A stretch of 64,000 nt of DNA. Origin: Pseudomonas aylmerensis. Its GTDB lineage: Bacteria; Pseudomonadota; Gammaproteobacteria; Pseudomonadales; Pseudomonadaceae. Below the pieces are notes generated by a model, which saw only the letters and a list, made by a program, of their open reading frames with translations, did not search any database and had not been told where the DNA came from. The DNA lies in NCBI RefSeq assembly GCF_001702265.1, contig NZ_MAUE01000045.1, positions 352,800-416,799 on the forward strand, read 5' to 3'. The position numbers and the translations under genes are program-made. This document shows, one piece after another, positions 43,289 through 51,506 of this stretch (the first letter of the stretch is position 1; every line of letters starts with the position of its first letter).

Positions 43289-43608
43289 ACCGCTCCAAAG
43301 GCGTAGGCGCGCTCCACCTTGCACACCCGCGCCTGAAACGCCGAGTACCAGGTGGAGCGCCCTTGCTCACGTACCGCGCGATGTTCTGCCTGCTGCTTCC
43401 ACGCCAGGATCGCCGCCTCGCTGCTCCAGTACGAGACGGTAATCCCCAGGCCATTTTCACGCGCCGATTCCACGCCGAGAAACCCCGGCTGTTCGCGTGC
43501 CAGTTCCAGCATGCGGTTGGCGGCCTCGCCGTAGCCGTGATCACCTTCGGTGCGCAGTGAGCTGAAAATCACTGCGTAATACGGCGGGGGCGGTGTGGTC
43601 GCGATCAT
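43285..43608 (-). CDS. Antibiotic biosynthesis monooxygenase-type (ABM) dimeric ferredoxin-like protein
   Basis: 107 residues from the ATG at 43608, overlapping the stop of the upstream gene (ATGA), with AGGAGA before it. Beta-alpha-beta fold marks: YAVIFSSLRTEGDHGYGEAANRMLELAREQPGFLGVESAR, then GITVSYWSSEAAILAWKQQAEHRAVREQGR. This is the heme-degrading/quinol monooxygenase-like family; a cofactorless oxygenase or a ligand-binding role is possible. Co-translated with the amidotransferase-like gene upstream. Confidence 0.87.
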   Translation of the reverse strand: MIATTPPPPYYAVIFSSLRTEGDHGYGEAANRMLELAREQPGFLGVESARENGLGITVSYWSSEAAILAWKQQAEHRAVREQGRSTWYSAFQARVCKVERAYAFGAV

Positions 43609-44312
43609 GCCACTGTCTCCTGGCATGCCTTGAGCAGGGCGATCGCCAACGGTGGCGTGATCCCCCTGAGGGCGGCGCGTTCTGGCTGAAACAACGTAGC
43701 GACAAAGAACGGATGGTCGAGCAACTCCACGGCGCGCAGGTCGCCCGCCGAGTCGTGCCCGCTGGGAATCAACTCGCGTTCCAGCAACGCCTGGGCAAAT
43801 TCGGGGTTCATGCCGTAGCGGCAGCGATAGCCTTCCTCGATGTCGAGGGTGCCATAAGCGTCGGCGATGCGCGTGTAGGGGGTCAAACGCACGGTGTCAG
43901 CGGCCTCTACCAGCGAGCAGCTCAGCGGTGTGATCACCGCGCGTTGGGCCTGTGGCGCCAGTTCACCATGTTCCGCGTCGGCCCAGCCCAGTGCGTTGCG
44001 GGCATATTCCAGCACCGCATGTTGAAAGCCGCCGCAGGTGCCGAGGAAAGGTCGCCGTTGTTCGCGGGCAAACCGGATGGCGCGCAGGGCACCGTCAGTG
44101 TCGCGGTAAGGGCTGGCAGGCACGCACCAGAAACCATCGAAACCGTGCAATGGGGTGGCGGGCGTGAGCGTGTCGGTGTCGATCCATTGCAGGTGAACCT
44201 TCAGCCCAAGGCTGTCGGCGGCCAGCTGCAACGCAACGGGAATGGCCTGGTGCGCGGGGACATCGGGGTTGTGGTCGCCGATCAGGGCGAGGTGCAGAGC
44301 AGTAGCTTTCAT
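43605..44312 (-). CDS. Class I glutamine amidotransferase-like protein (CTP-synthase C-terminal-region-related)
   Basis: 235 residues. Catalytic Cys in FLGTCGGFQHAVLEYARN (about 91), the His/Glu pair region near the end (VATLFQPERAALRG, where the usual His of the triad is Gln, which is odd) and DGFWCVPASPYRDTDGALRAIRFAREQ. It matches the family annotated as CTP synthase C-terminal region-related (seleno)proteins, here with Cys rather than Sec. No synthetase domain is fused, so it may be a free glutaminase or a peptidase. Divergent from the LysR gene at 44393. Confidence 0.83.
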   Translation of the reverse strand: MKATALHLALIGDHNPDVPAHQAIPVALQLAADSLGLKVHLQWIDTDTLTPATPLHGFDGFWCVPASPYRDTDGALRAIRFAREQRRPFLGTCGGFQHAVLEYARNALGWADAEHGELAPQAQRAVITPLSCSLVEAADTVRLTPYTRIADAYGTLDIEEGYRCRYGMNPEFAQALLERELIPSGHDSAGDLRAVELLDHPFFVATLFQPERAALRGITPPLAIALLKACQETVA

Positions 44313-44392
44313 CGTGTGCGTCCCATGGCTTGTGGTGTCCTGGTGCGCACTATAGATTGGCGTTCACGCAATCAATATTGGCGTTTATCCAC

Positions 44393-45286
44393 ATGCTCAT
44401 TGCAGCCACGCACTATCAAATTGACTACGCCGACTTGTCATTGATCCTCGCCCTGGTGCGCGGCGGCAGTCTGGCCCGGGCGGCGGCGTTGTTGCGGGTG
44501 GATGTGTCCACGGTATTTCGCGCGGTGCGCCGGCTGGAGGCCGCGTTAGGCCAGACGCTGTTTGAAAAGAGCCGCGCCGGTTACTTGCCCACCAGCTTGG
44601 CGAGCAACCTTGCGCAACAGGCCGAGCGCGCCGAGCAAGCGCTGGAGGCAGCGCGGGTTGGCGTGGAGCAGGGCGGTGAAGTGATCAGTGGCACGGTGCG
44701 CCTCACCTGCACTGACTCGGTGCTGCAAGGCCTGTTGCTGCCGGCGCTGGCGCAGTTCATGCCGCAGTTCCCGGCGCTGACCCTGGAGCTGAGTACCTCG
44801 AATGACTTTGCCAACCTCAGTCGCCGCGATGCCGACATCGCCCTGCGCCTGACCAGGACGCCACCTGAGCATCTGGTTGGTCGATGCCTGGGCTCCGTGG
44901 CTTATCAGGTGTGTGCCAGTGCAGCCTACGCGCGCCAGCATCAAGGTCGGGCGCTGGCCGATCTGGCATGGATCGCGCCGGATGATTTCCTGCCCGACCA
45001 TCCCACCGTGGTCTGGCGTCGCGAACATTTGCCGGGTGTACGCCCCAGTTATCGCTGCAACAGCATGTTGTCGGTCACCGAGCTGGTACGCGCGGGGCTG
45101 GGTGTGGCGGCGTTGCCGGATTTCCTTCTTGATGATGCCCTGCATCCGCTGGGCCCGGCATTGGCAGGGCACGACACGGCGCTATGGCTGCTGACGCGTC
45201 CCGATTGCCGCGCCTTGCGCTCAGTGGTGACGCTGTTTGATGAGTTGGGCCGACACGTGCAGGTCAAGCCGTCCCACACTGCATAG
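44393..45286 (+). CDS. LysR-family regulator (divergent from amidotransferase pair)
   Basis: 297 residues from the ATG at 44393; an in-frame extension to 44330 lies in the intergenic promoter region. HTH about 10-68 (LSLILALVRGGSLARAAALLRVDVSTVFRAVRRLEAALG), effector domain about 95-292. The extra N-terminal residues and the DVSTVF helix set it in the CrgA-like branch. It likely controls the amidotransferase/ABM pair at 43285-44312. Confidence 0.9.
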   Translation: MLIAATHYQIDYADLSLILALVRGGSLARAAALLRVDVSTVFRAVRRLEAALGQTLFEKSRAGYLPTSLASNLAQQAERAEQALEAARVGVEQGGEVISGTVRLTCTDSVLQGLLLPALAQFMPQFPALTLELSTSNDFANLSRRDADIALRLTRTPPEHLVGRCLGSVAYQVCASAAYARQHQGRALADLAWIAPDDFLPDHPTVVWRREHLPGVRPSYRCNSMLSVTELVRAGLGVAALPDFLLDDALHPLGPALAGHDTALWLLTRPDCRALRSVVTLFDELGRHVQVKPSHTA

Positions 45287-45292
45287 GCGCGG

Positions 45293-45814
45293 TTACTTGG
45301 GTTTTCGCACAAACTGCTCATGCATTTCGCACGTCAGTGTTTCGATTCGCTCAGTCAGCTGTTTGGTCATTTCTGTCAGCCGGGTGTTCTGCTCCAGCAG
45401 TTCCAGCAACTGCTTGGTGGTCTGCGCGGCCTGGGCCTGGCGTTCGGTATTGGCCACGGCCAGCGCTTCACGGTGCTGCGCATCGGCGTCCGACTGGGCT
45501 TTGTCGCGGGCGGCCTGGCGTGTCTGGGCCAGCAGGATCAACGGCGCGGCGTAGGCAGACTGCAAGCTGAAGGCCAGGTTGAGCAGGATGAACGGGTACA
45601 CGTCGAAGTGGGTGATGCCGGTGATGTTCAGCACCACCCACAGGATCACGATCGCGGTTTGCGCGCCGAGAAAGGTCGGCGTACCGAAGAAGCGCGCAAA
45701 CGCCTCGGCCTTGAGCGCGAAGGTGTCGTTGCCGAAGGTCGGCGCCAGGTGGGCGTGGACACGATGGAAACGCAGGTGGTCGACGGGGGCGGTTGCAGGC
45801 TTGTCTGGGGTCAT
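45293..45814 (-). CDS. DUF1003 inner-membrane protein
   Basis: 173 residues from the ATG at 45814; a ten-codon extension is possible. Two transmembrane helices in FLGAQTAIVILWVVLNITG and YPFILLNLAFSLQSAYAAPLILLAQ, then a cytoplasmic coiled-coil tail of about 80 residues (RQAARDKAQSDADAQHREAL, QLLELLEQNTRLTEMTKQL). DUF1003 proteins are widespread and of unknown function. Monocistronic by spacing. The shadow frame on the other strand is not coding. Confidence 0.88.
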   Translation of the reverse strand: MTPDKPATAPVDHLRFHRVHAHLAPTFGNDTFALKAEAFARFFGTPTFLGAQTAIVILWVVLNITGITHFDVYPFILLNLAFSLQSAYAAPLILLAQTRQAARDKAQSDADAQHREALAVANTERQAQAAQTTKQLLELLEQNTRLTEMTKQLTERIETLTCEMHEQFVRKPK

Positions 45815-45890
45815 GGCGGGCTCGAATCTTCTGCTTGGAGACAATCAAGCACTATAGACCGAGCCCTCGGCCGCACACATGAAGATCGGG

Positions 45891-47210
45891 TCAGCCGTTG
45901 CCACGCTCATTGGCAAACGCACTGACAGCCTGCACCGCCTCGCTGGTGCCTTCACGAATCTGCAGGATCACCGTGCCGGCCTGATTGGCCAATTCCACGC
46001 CCTGGGCGGCGCGGTCGCGGGTGGCGTCCATGCTGTCGATGGCCTGGCGGGTTTCTGCCTGAATCATCGCGATCATGCTGGATATTTCCGTGGTCGAGCC
46101 GCTGGTGCGCGCCGCCAGCTGGCGCACTTCATCGGCCACCACGGCAAACCCCCGGCCCTGTTCACCGGCGCGCGCGGCTTCGATGGCGGCGTTGAGGGCG
46201 AGCAGGTTGGTCTGGTCGGCGATGCCACGGATGGTGTTGACGATGGTGGTGATCTGCTGCGAGCGCTCACCGAGCTTGGCGATCAGTTGCGACGAATCGT
46301 CGATATCTGCAGAAATATCACGCATGCCAGAGGCAGTTTTCTGAATCACTTCAGCGCCTTTTTCTGCCATGTCCTGGGTATGCAGGGACAGGTGATAGGC
46401 CTGGGCCGCACTCTGTGCATCGGCAGCATGTTGCTGCACGCGTGCGGTGACATCCGAAGCGAACTTCACCACTTTGCACAGGCGCCCGCTGGCGTCGTAC
46501 ACCGGGTTGTAGTTGGCTTCAAGCCAGACGGGCTGGCCATTTCTATCCACGCGCTCGAACTGGCCGCTGAACATTTCACCCTGGTTCAGGCGTCGCCAGA
46601 AATCACTGTATTGCGAGCTGGCGGCGGTCTGGGGTGTGCAAAACAGGCGGTGATGCTTGCCCTGGATCTGCGCCAGGCTGTAGCCCATGCGCTGCAGGAA
46701 ATTGGCATTGGCGGTGAGGATGGTGCCGTCGAGGTTGAACTCGATCACGGCCATCGCCCGGCCGATGGCGTCCAGCTTGGCATTGGCTTCACTTTCAGCC
46801 TGCAGGCGCGGGGTGACGTCCATGGCGTACTTGACCACGCGAACCACTTGGCCGGCGTCATCGCGCACGGGGTTGTAGCTGGCCTCCAGCCACACCGACT
46901 GACCGTTGCCGGCTACCCGTTCGAAGGTGCCGGACTGGAATTGACCACTGCGCAGGTTCGACCACCACTGGCCATACTCGGCGCTGCGGGCGAAGCCGGG
47001 GGTGCAGAACATGCGGTGGGGCTGGCCCGCGACCTGCTCGGCGCGGTAGCCCATGGTCTTGAGGAAATTGTCATTGGCACGCAGCACGTTGCCGTGCAGG
47101 TCGAATTCGATCACGGCCATGGAGCGCTCGATGGCGTCCAGCAGGCTGGCTTGGTGGGTGACGGTGTGCTGCAGGGCACTGATGGTTTTCTTGTGGGCGT
47201 TGAATAGCAT
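45891..47210 (-). CDS. Second soluble PAS-PAS methyl-accepting chemotaxis-type transducer
   Basis: 439 residues from the ATG at 47210 (a TTG at 47228 is less likely). Same order as the protein at 9907: PAS about 25-130 and 145-250 (each opening SMAVIEF/AMAVIEF, with NANDNF-like segments and KYAMDV/KFASDV ends), then the MCP tip DQTNLLALNAAIEAARAGEQGRGFAVVADEVR. No transmembrane or HAMP region. It converges on the DUF1003 gene. It lies directly downstream of a diguanylate cyclase gene on the same strand, which fits the c-di-GMP/biofilm-dispersal role known for the BdlA type. Confidence 0.9.
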   Translation of the reverse strand: MLFNAHKKTISALQHTVTHQASLLDAIERSMAVIEFDLHGNVLRANDNFLKTMGYRAEQVAGQPHRMFCTPGFARSAEYGQWWSNLRSGQFQSGTFERVAGNGQSVWLEASYNPVRDDAGQVVRVVKYAMDVTPRLQAESEANAKLDAIGRAMAVIEFNLDGTILTANANFLQRMGYSLAQIQGKHHRLFCTPQTAASSQYSDFWRRLNQGEMFSGQFERVDRNGQPVWLEANYNPVYDASGRLCKVVKFASDVTARVQQHAADAQSAAQAYHLSLHTQDMAEKGAEVIQKTASGMRDISADIDDSSQLIAKLGERSQQITTIVNTIRGIADQTNLLALNAAIEAARAGEQGRGFAVVADEVRQLAARTSGSTTEISSMIAMIQAETRQAIDSMDATRDRAAQGVELANQAGTVILQIREGTSEAVQAVSAFANERGNG

Positions 47211-47301
47211 GTTCGGGGGCTCGGGCAAGCAAGCTGCAGGGAGTATCCATGTATATGCGCCTGCCCCCGTAAGGCCTATGCCGTACGGTTGACGTGCTCA
47301 T

Positions 47302-47323
47302 TGTCAGCCTCCTTGTGCTGACA
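47302..47323. terminator. Hairpin between the diguanylate cyclase and chemoreceptor genes
   Basis: TGTCAGC and GCTGACA, seven-base arms with an eight-base loop, in the 264-base gap between the two genes. There is no T-run; it may be an attenuator or an incidental hairpin. Confidence 0.35.
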
Positions 47324-47474
47324 GCGGGGGTGGAACAACGGGTTAAGAGTGACCAGCCTGGCAAGAAGTTCGCCCGATGGGCAGGACCTTTCTTGGGTAG
47401 TCGACGAGTGGTGGCATTATGATTTCATTCGCGCTGTTACGCGGAAGATTCAGACGAGGTGTTGTAGGACAAAC

Positions 47475-48533
47475 TCAGGCGGAATGGGCGATCTTTTCCT
47501 CGCTGATGTTGACGCGGTTGCGCCCGGTGTCCTTGGCGGCATACAGCGCCCGGTCCGCGGCATTCAGCCACATGGCTGCATCGGTGAAGTACGGCTGGAA
47601 ATCCGCCAGGCCGATACTCAGGCTCACACGCAGTTCGGGGATTTGCGGGTTGCGGTAATTACTGAAGGTTTCGCGCATGCGTTCCATCAGTTGCGCGGCT
47701 TGTTCCAAGGGCATTTGCGGAAGAATCACACAGAACTCATCGCCCCCGTAACGTCCGGCCAGATCGTTTTCCCGCAGGTTACGCCGCAGCTCGACGCTCA
47801 GTTGGCGCAATACTGCATCGCCGATGATATGGCCGTGGCTGTCGTTGATCTGCTTGAAGTGGTCGATATCGATCAAGGCGATGGTGGCGTGGCTTTGTTG
47901 TTGCTGGCACTTGTGGAACTTGAGTTGGAGCAGGTCTTTCCAGGAACCGTGATTGAGCAGGCCGGTGAGACTGTCGGTGCGGCTCAGGGCACTGAGGGCG
48001 CGTTTGTGTTCCGACAGCTTGATTGCCAACTGGTAGCAGACCATGCCGATGGCCATCGGGTAGAGGGTCAGCATGGGCAGGCAGGTATAGACCTGCAGCA
48101 GGCTGACGTCAGGATTGAACTGGAAGCCGAACAGCGTGCCTGCCACGCCGATCCCGAGGGCTTGTGCGAGCAGGCCGCGCAGGAACAGGCGCTTGCCGCC
48201 GGCGGCGACGTTGTTCATGGTCATCATCGACAGGATGGTCACGGCCGTCAGCGGGGTGAACTGCGTGGCGGCGGCCCAGAAACCGCCGAACAACGAGTCG
48301 TACAGCAGGTTGCGCTGCTCGGCCTTGTAGGGATACTGCGAGCGAGTCGACAGCTGATACGCCACGTGCGCCCAGGCGAACCCATTGAACAACAGCAACG
48401 CCCAGACCCAGCCGGGCATCGCGAGCGGGTAGAGGGCACCGATGACACTGATGCAGCCAATGCCCAGGCCGATGATCCTTGGCTTGTAGATACGTTTGGC
48501 AAATGAAAGCCCTTTGCCTTGTCTGTTTTCCAT
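47475..48533 (-). CDS. Diguanylate cyclase (MASE2-GGDEF)
   Basis: 352 residues from the ATG at 48533 (a TTG five codons earlier is less likely). MASE2-type membrane sensor with about five hydrophobic helices (about 15-175: IIGLGIGCISVIGALYPLAM, WALLLFNGFAWAHVAY) and a GGDEF domain (about 185-345): SRTDSLTGLLNHGSW, IDIDHFKQINDSHGHIIGDAVL, the catalytic RYGGDEF and an inhibitory RxxD (REND) five residues earlier. It makes c-di-GMP from GTP at the inner membrane with product feedback. Same strand as the chemoreceptor downstream. Confidence 0.93.
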   Translation of the reverse strand: MENRQGKGLSFAKRIYKPRIIGLGIGCISVIGALYPLAMPGWVWALLLFNGFAWAHVAYQLSTRSQYPYKAEQRNLLYDSLFGGFWAAATQFTPLTAVTILSMMTMNNVAAGGKRLFLRGLLAQALGIGVAGTLFGFQFNPDVSLLQVYTCLPMLTLYPMAIGMVCYQLAIKLSEHKRALSALSRTDSLTGLLNHGSWKDLLQLKFHKCQQQQSHATIALIDIDHFKQINDSHGHIIGDAVLRQLSVELRRNLRENDLAGRYGGDEFCVILPQMPLEQAAQLMERMRETFSNYRNPQIPELRVSLSIGLADFQPYFTDAAMWLNAADRALYAAKDTGRNRVNISEEKIAHSA

Positions 48534-48721
48534 AAATTCCCGGATCAACTCTGTTGCAGATACGACGACACACGTTCGCAGGATTAACCGTTGATCGGAT
48601 AATGCCTGTGAATATTGTCAGTTATTCCCGTGGGAATAATCAGTGTCCTTCCAGGCCATTTGCGCAAAACAGAGGGCTAATACGTCAAAAACGACCTGGA
48701 ATGTCGCACACGCAACAGGTT

Positions 48722-49348
48722 TTACGGCTGGCGGGGCGCAGTGACTTCATAGCCGGCCAGGAACAGATCAATGGCGGACTCGATGACGCTGGCCTGGTTG
48801 GCCGCATCCAGGGTGGGTTGGCCGAGGGTGATCTGTGGCCAGAAGGCGAAGGCCTTGAGCAGGCTCTGGATCTGGTGGGCGGCAAAGGCCGGGTCGCTGC
48901 AATTGAGCCGTCCATCTTCCTGCGCGGCGCGTACCCATTGGGTAAAGCCTTCTTCACGCTTGCTCAGACGGTTGACCATGTCTTGCGCGCGTTCCGGCGA
49001 ATGAATGGTGGCGGCGATGGCCACGCGGGCCAGGTCGAGGAAGTTGACGTCCGACATCATTTTCATCTTCGCCTCCAGCAACCCACGCAATTGTTCACGC
49101 AATGGGCGGTCACTGGTATAGCTGACGTCGAGTTGGGCGACGCTGCTGGCCCAGAGTTGGTGGAGAATTTCGGCGAACAGCTCTTCCTTGCTGGGGAAGT
49201 GGTTGTACACCGTGCGCTTGGATACGCCGGCGGTGGCGGCGATCTTGTCCATGCTGGTGACCTCGAAACCGTTGGCGCGAAACTCGGCAATAGCCGCAGC
49301 CACGATGGCTTCGCGTTTACGGTCAGTGAGGCGTAGAGGGGCAGTCAT
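48722..49348 (-). CDS. TetR-family transcriptional repressor
   Basis: 208 residues. N-terminal HTH about 12-58 (AIVAAAIAEFRANGFEVTSMDKIAATAGVSKRTVYNHFPSKEELF) and a C-terminal ligand-binding helical domain (about 75-205; the AefR-like C-terminal type, with ALKAFAFWPQITLG). Divergent from the metallo-hydrolase gene at 49473. The palindrome TACACTGTGCAGTGTA at 49424 in the gap, about 75 bases from the TetR start, is the likely operator. Confidence 0.92.
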   Translation of the reverse strand: MTAPLRLTDRKREAIVAAAIAEFRANGFEVTSMDKIAATAGVSKRTVYNHFPSKEELFAEILHQLWASSVAQLDVSYTSDRPLREQLRGLLEAKMKMMSDVNFLDLARVAIAATIHSPERAQDMVNRLSKREEGFTQWVRAAQEDGRLNCSDPAFAAHQIQSLLKAFAFWPQITLGQPTLDAANQASVIESAIDLFLAGYEVTAPRQP

Positions 49349-49423
49349 GGGCGGCGCTCGGCTCGTCAGGGTAAATTACACTCAGTAGTTTACTTGCTCG
49401 GGGTTTTGTTGCAATCTAGAAAC

Positions 49424-49439
49424 TACACTGTGCAGTGTA
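49424..49439. promoter_or_regulatory. Probable TetR operator
   Basis: TACACTG-TG-CAGTGTA, seven-base arms, in the divergent gap. A related half site, TTACACTCAG, lies at 49376. Confidence 0.7.
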
Positions 49440-49472
49440 ATTTTATGCGCGATCGGTAGGAGTCACTCAGTT

Positions 49473-50531
49473 ATGGCCACGATTTCAAGCCGTCTCAAGC
49501 CTTCGCCTGCGGCGCCCAAGCCTGCCGAGCAGGACCAGGGGCATTTCAGCAACGACGCCCCGGTGCAGCACGGCGGCTTTGGCAAAACCTTGCGTATCTT
49601 TTGGAACATGCTGTTCAACAAACCGCGCAGCACGCGGCCGGTGGGGCAGATCCCGGTGCAGCCGCTGACTCGCGAGCAGTTGCTGGCGGCGCCGGATCAC
49701 AGTGTGTACCGCCTGGGGCATTCAACGGTGCTGCTGAAAATGCGCGGCAAATTCTGGCTGACCGACCCGGTGTTCGCCGAGCGTGCCTCGCCGTTCAGTT
49801 GGGCCGGCCCCAAGCGTTTTCATCAGCCGCCCATCAGTCTTGAAGAGTTGCCGCCGCTTGAGGCAGTGATTCTTTCCCACAACCACTACGACCACCTTGA
49901 TCACAAGGCTGTCATCCAATTGGCCGACAAGACCCGGCACTTTCTTGCGCCGCTGGGCGTGGGCGATCTGCTGATCAAGTGGGGCGTGGATGCCAGCAAG
50001 GTGCGGCAACTGGATTGGTGGCAAGGCACTGAGGTGGATGGCCTGCGTTTTGTCGCCACGCCGGCGCAGCACTTTTCCGGACGCGGCCTGTTCGATGCCA
50101 ACCAGACTTTGTGGTGTTCCTGGGTGATGATCGACGGCGCACGGCGGATCTTTTTCAGCGGTGACACCGGCTACTTCGATGGCTTCAAGCGCATCGGCGA
50201 GCAGTACGGTCCGTTTGACCTGACCTTGATGGAAACCGGCGCTTACAACGTCGACTGGCCGCACGTGCATATGCAGCCGGAGCAAACCCTGCAAGCGCAT
50301 ATCGACCTCAAGGGCCGCTGGTTGCTGCCGATCCACAACGGCACCTTCGACCTGGCATTCCATGCCTGGCACGAACCGTTCGATCGCATCATGGCCCTGG
50401 CCTGGGAACGCAATGTCTCGATTACAACGCCGGCGATGGGGCAGGCGTTCAGTTTGAACCAGCCGGAACGTGGCATCGTGTGGTGGCTGGACGTGGAAAC
50501 CCAAGGTGCCAAGGAGCGCCTGTTGAGCTGA
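49473..50531 (+). CDS. MBL-fold metallo-hydrolase (NAPE-PLD-like lactonase/phosphodiesterase type)
   Basis: 352 residues. The metal-binding SHNHYDHLDH (HxHxDH) motif at about 134-143, a downstream TPAQHFSGRGLFDANQTLWCSWV region with the metal histidine, SGDTGYF carrying the bridging Asp, and LPIHNGTFDLAFHAW with the last His. The N-terminal 50 residues are polar and lack a signal peptide. It is closest to RomA/NAPE-PLD-type hydrolases acting on lipids or phosphodiesters. Controlled by the divergent TetR gene by context. Substrate unknown. Confidence 0.9.
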   Translation: MATISSRLKPSPAAPKPAEQDQGHFSNDAPVQHGGFGKTLRIFWNMLFNKPRSTRPVGQIPVQPLTREQLLAAPDHSVYRLGHSTVLLKMRGKFWLTDPVFAERASPFSWAGPKRFHQPPISLEELPPLEAVILSHNHYDHLDHKAVIQLADKTRHFLAPLGVGDLLIKWGVDASKVRQLDWWQGTEVDGLRFVATPAQHFSGRGLFDANQTLWCSWVMIDGARRIFFSGDTGYFDGFKRIGEQYGPFDLTLMETGAYNVDWPHVHMQPEQTLQAHIDLKGRWLLPIHNGTFDLAFHAWHEPFDRIMALAWERNVSITTPAMGQAFSLNQPERGIVWWLDVETQGAKERLLS

Positions 50532-50630
50532 GCTGTGGGAAAAGGAGTTTTCAAGCTGTTTCAGGGCTGCGACAGACGCCAGCCAAGGGTGCGATGATCC
50601 CCGGAAGTCGGTTTTTCGGGGGTACTTCTT

Positions 50631-51380
50631 ATGGAAGGCAAAGGTAGGACATCTTGGCATGGGGGCACGTGCCCGACCGGGCACGCGGTGTCAGCGCTAC
50701 TCGAGTCGGCAGTCTCGGCGCCCCTCCTCAAACAGCTGCTGAACGAACCTGGGAGTGCGCACGGTATCGCTTTTGGCAGCGACCCGCAGTCTCATGCCCA
50801 CCCTGAAGGTCGCATTCCGATCCCTGGCTACACCTCTCCGGCTCTTCCGCTGAAACCGGTGCGTGATCCGTCGTTATCGTTGATTGCCTTGAGTGGCGTT
50901 GACCCTTCGGGGCCAGTCATGGTGGAGGTGCCCCTGGTGCAGAACAACAACGTCTTGGCGGTCAGCCAGGCATTGGCGGGCAGGCGCATCGGCTTCGCCG
51001 AGCGGTTTGTACAGGGCGAGCCGCTGGAGCACACCGCCGCCTTCCTGAACGCGCTGGACGTGCTTCGCCGGGCCGGGGCGCAACTGGTGCCAGTGCTTGC
51101 ACAGCGTAGCGATGACAGCCTGCTGTTCGACCTGCAGACCCGCAACGAAATCGACGCGCATGTGAGTGAAAATCGACTGGACGCTTTGGTGTCGGACAGC
51201 CGCAGCGCGGCGTTTCATGCGGCCTGCTGGACCGGCTACCCGGTGCATGGCGAGCCGCTCGAAGAGGGCGCGACGGTGTGGTTCTACGGTGCGCGTTGGT
51301 CGAAGGATGCGCTGCAGGCGCTGGTTCAGGAATACCGCAGCGCGCAAGGCCTGATGCCGGCACCGGTGCAATTACAGTGA
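50631..51380 (+). CDS. Stand-alone homologue of an amidase C-terminal region, catalytic core absent
   Basis: 249 residues. I find no known named domain, but residues about 113-243 align segment by segment with the C-terminal third of the amidase encoded next (51507): GRRIGFAERF with GKRIGYPTTF, LDVLRRAGAQLVPV with LEVLRDQGAVLVPV, LDALVSDSRSAAFHAACWTGYP with LDAMATDFETNAYFGVAAAGYP, and WFYGARWSKDALQALVQEY with YFFGTRWAEPTLLAVAHGY. The Ser-Ser-Lys core of an amidase is missing. Whether it is a decayed fragment that kept an open frame, or a functional non-enzymatic partner, cannot be decided. The N-terminal 110 residues resemble nothing I recognise. Start ATG weakly supported. Confidence 0.75.
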   Translation: MEGKGRTSWHGGTCPTGHAVSALLESAVSAPLLKQLLNEPGSAHGIAFGSDPQSHAHPEGRIPIPGYTSPALPLKPVRDPSLSLIALSGVDPSGPVMVEVPLVQNNNVLAVSQALAGRRIGFAERFVQGEPLEHTAAFLNALDVLRRAGAQLVPVLAQRSDDSLLFDLQTRNEIDAHVSENRLDALVSDSRSAAFHAACWTGYPVHGEPLEEGATVWFYGARWSKDALQALVQEYRSAQGLMPAPVQLQ

Positions 51381-51506
51381 CCGGTTGTGTTGACTAATCC
51401 TACGCCGTGAACGCCTTGGGTCGGGCTGCCTGGGGCGCGAGGCCTTCTTAGACTGGTGATGGATCAACGTCGATCCCTCGTCATTTCTTAATCCTGAAGA
51501 GGTCTT

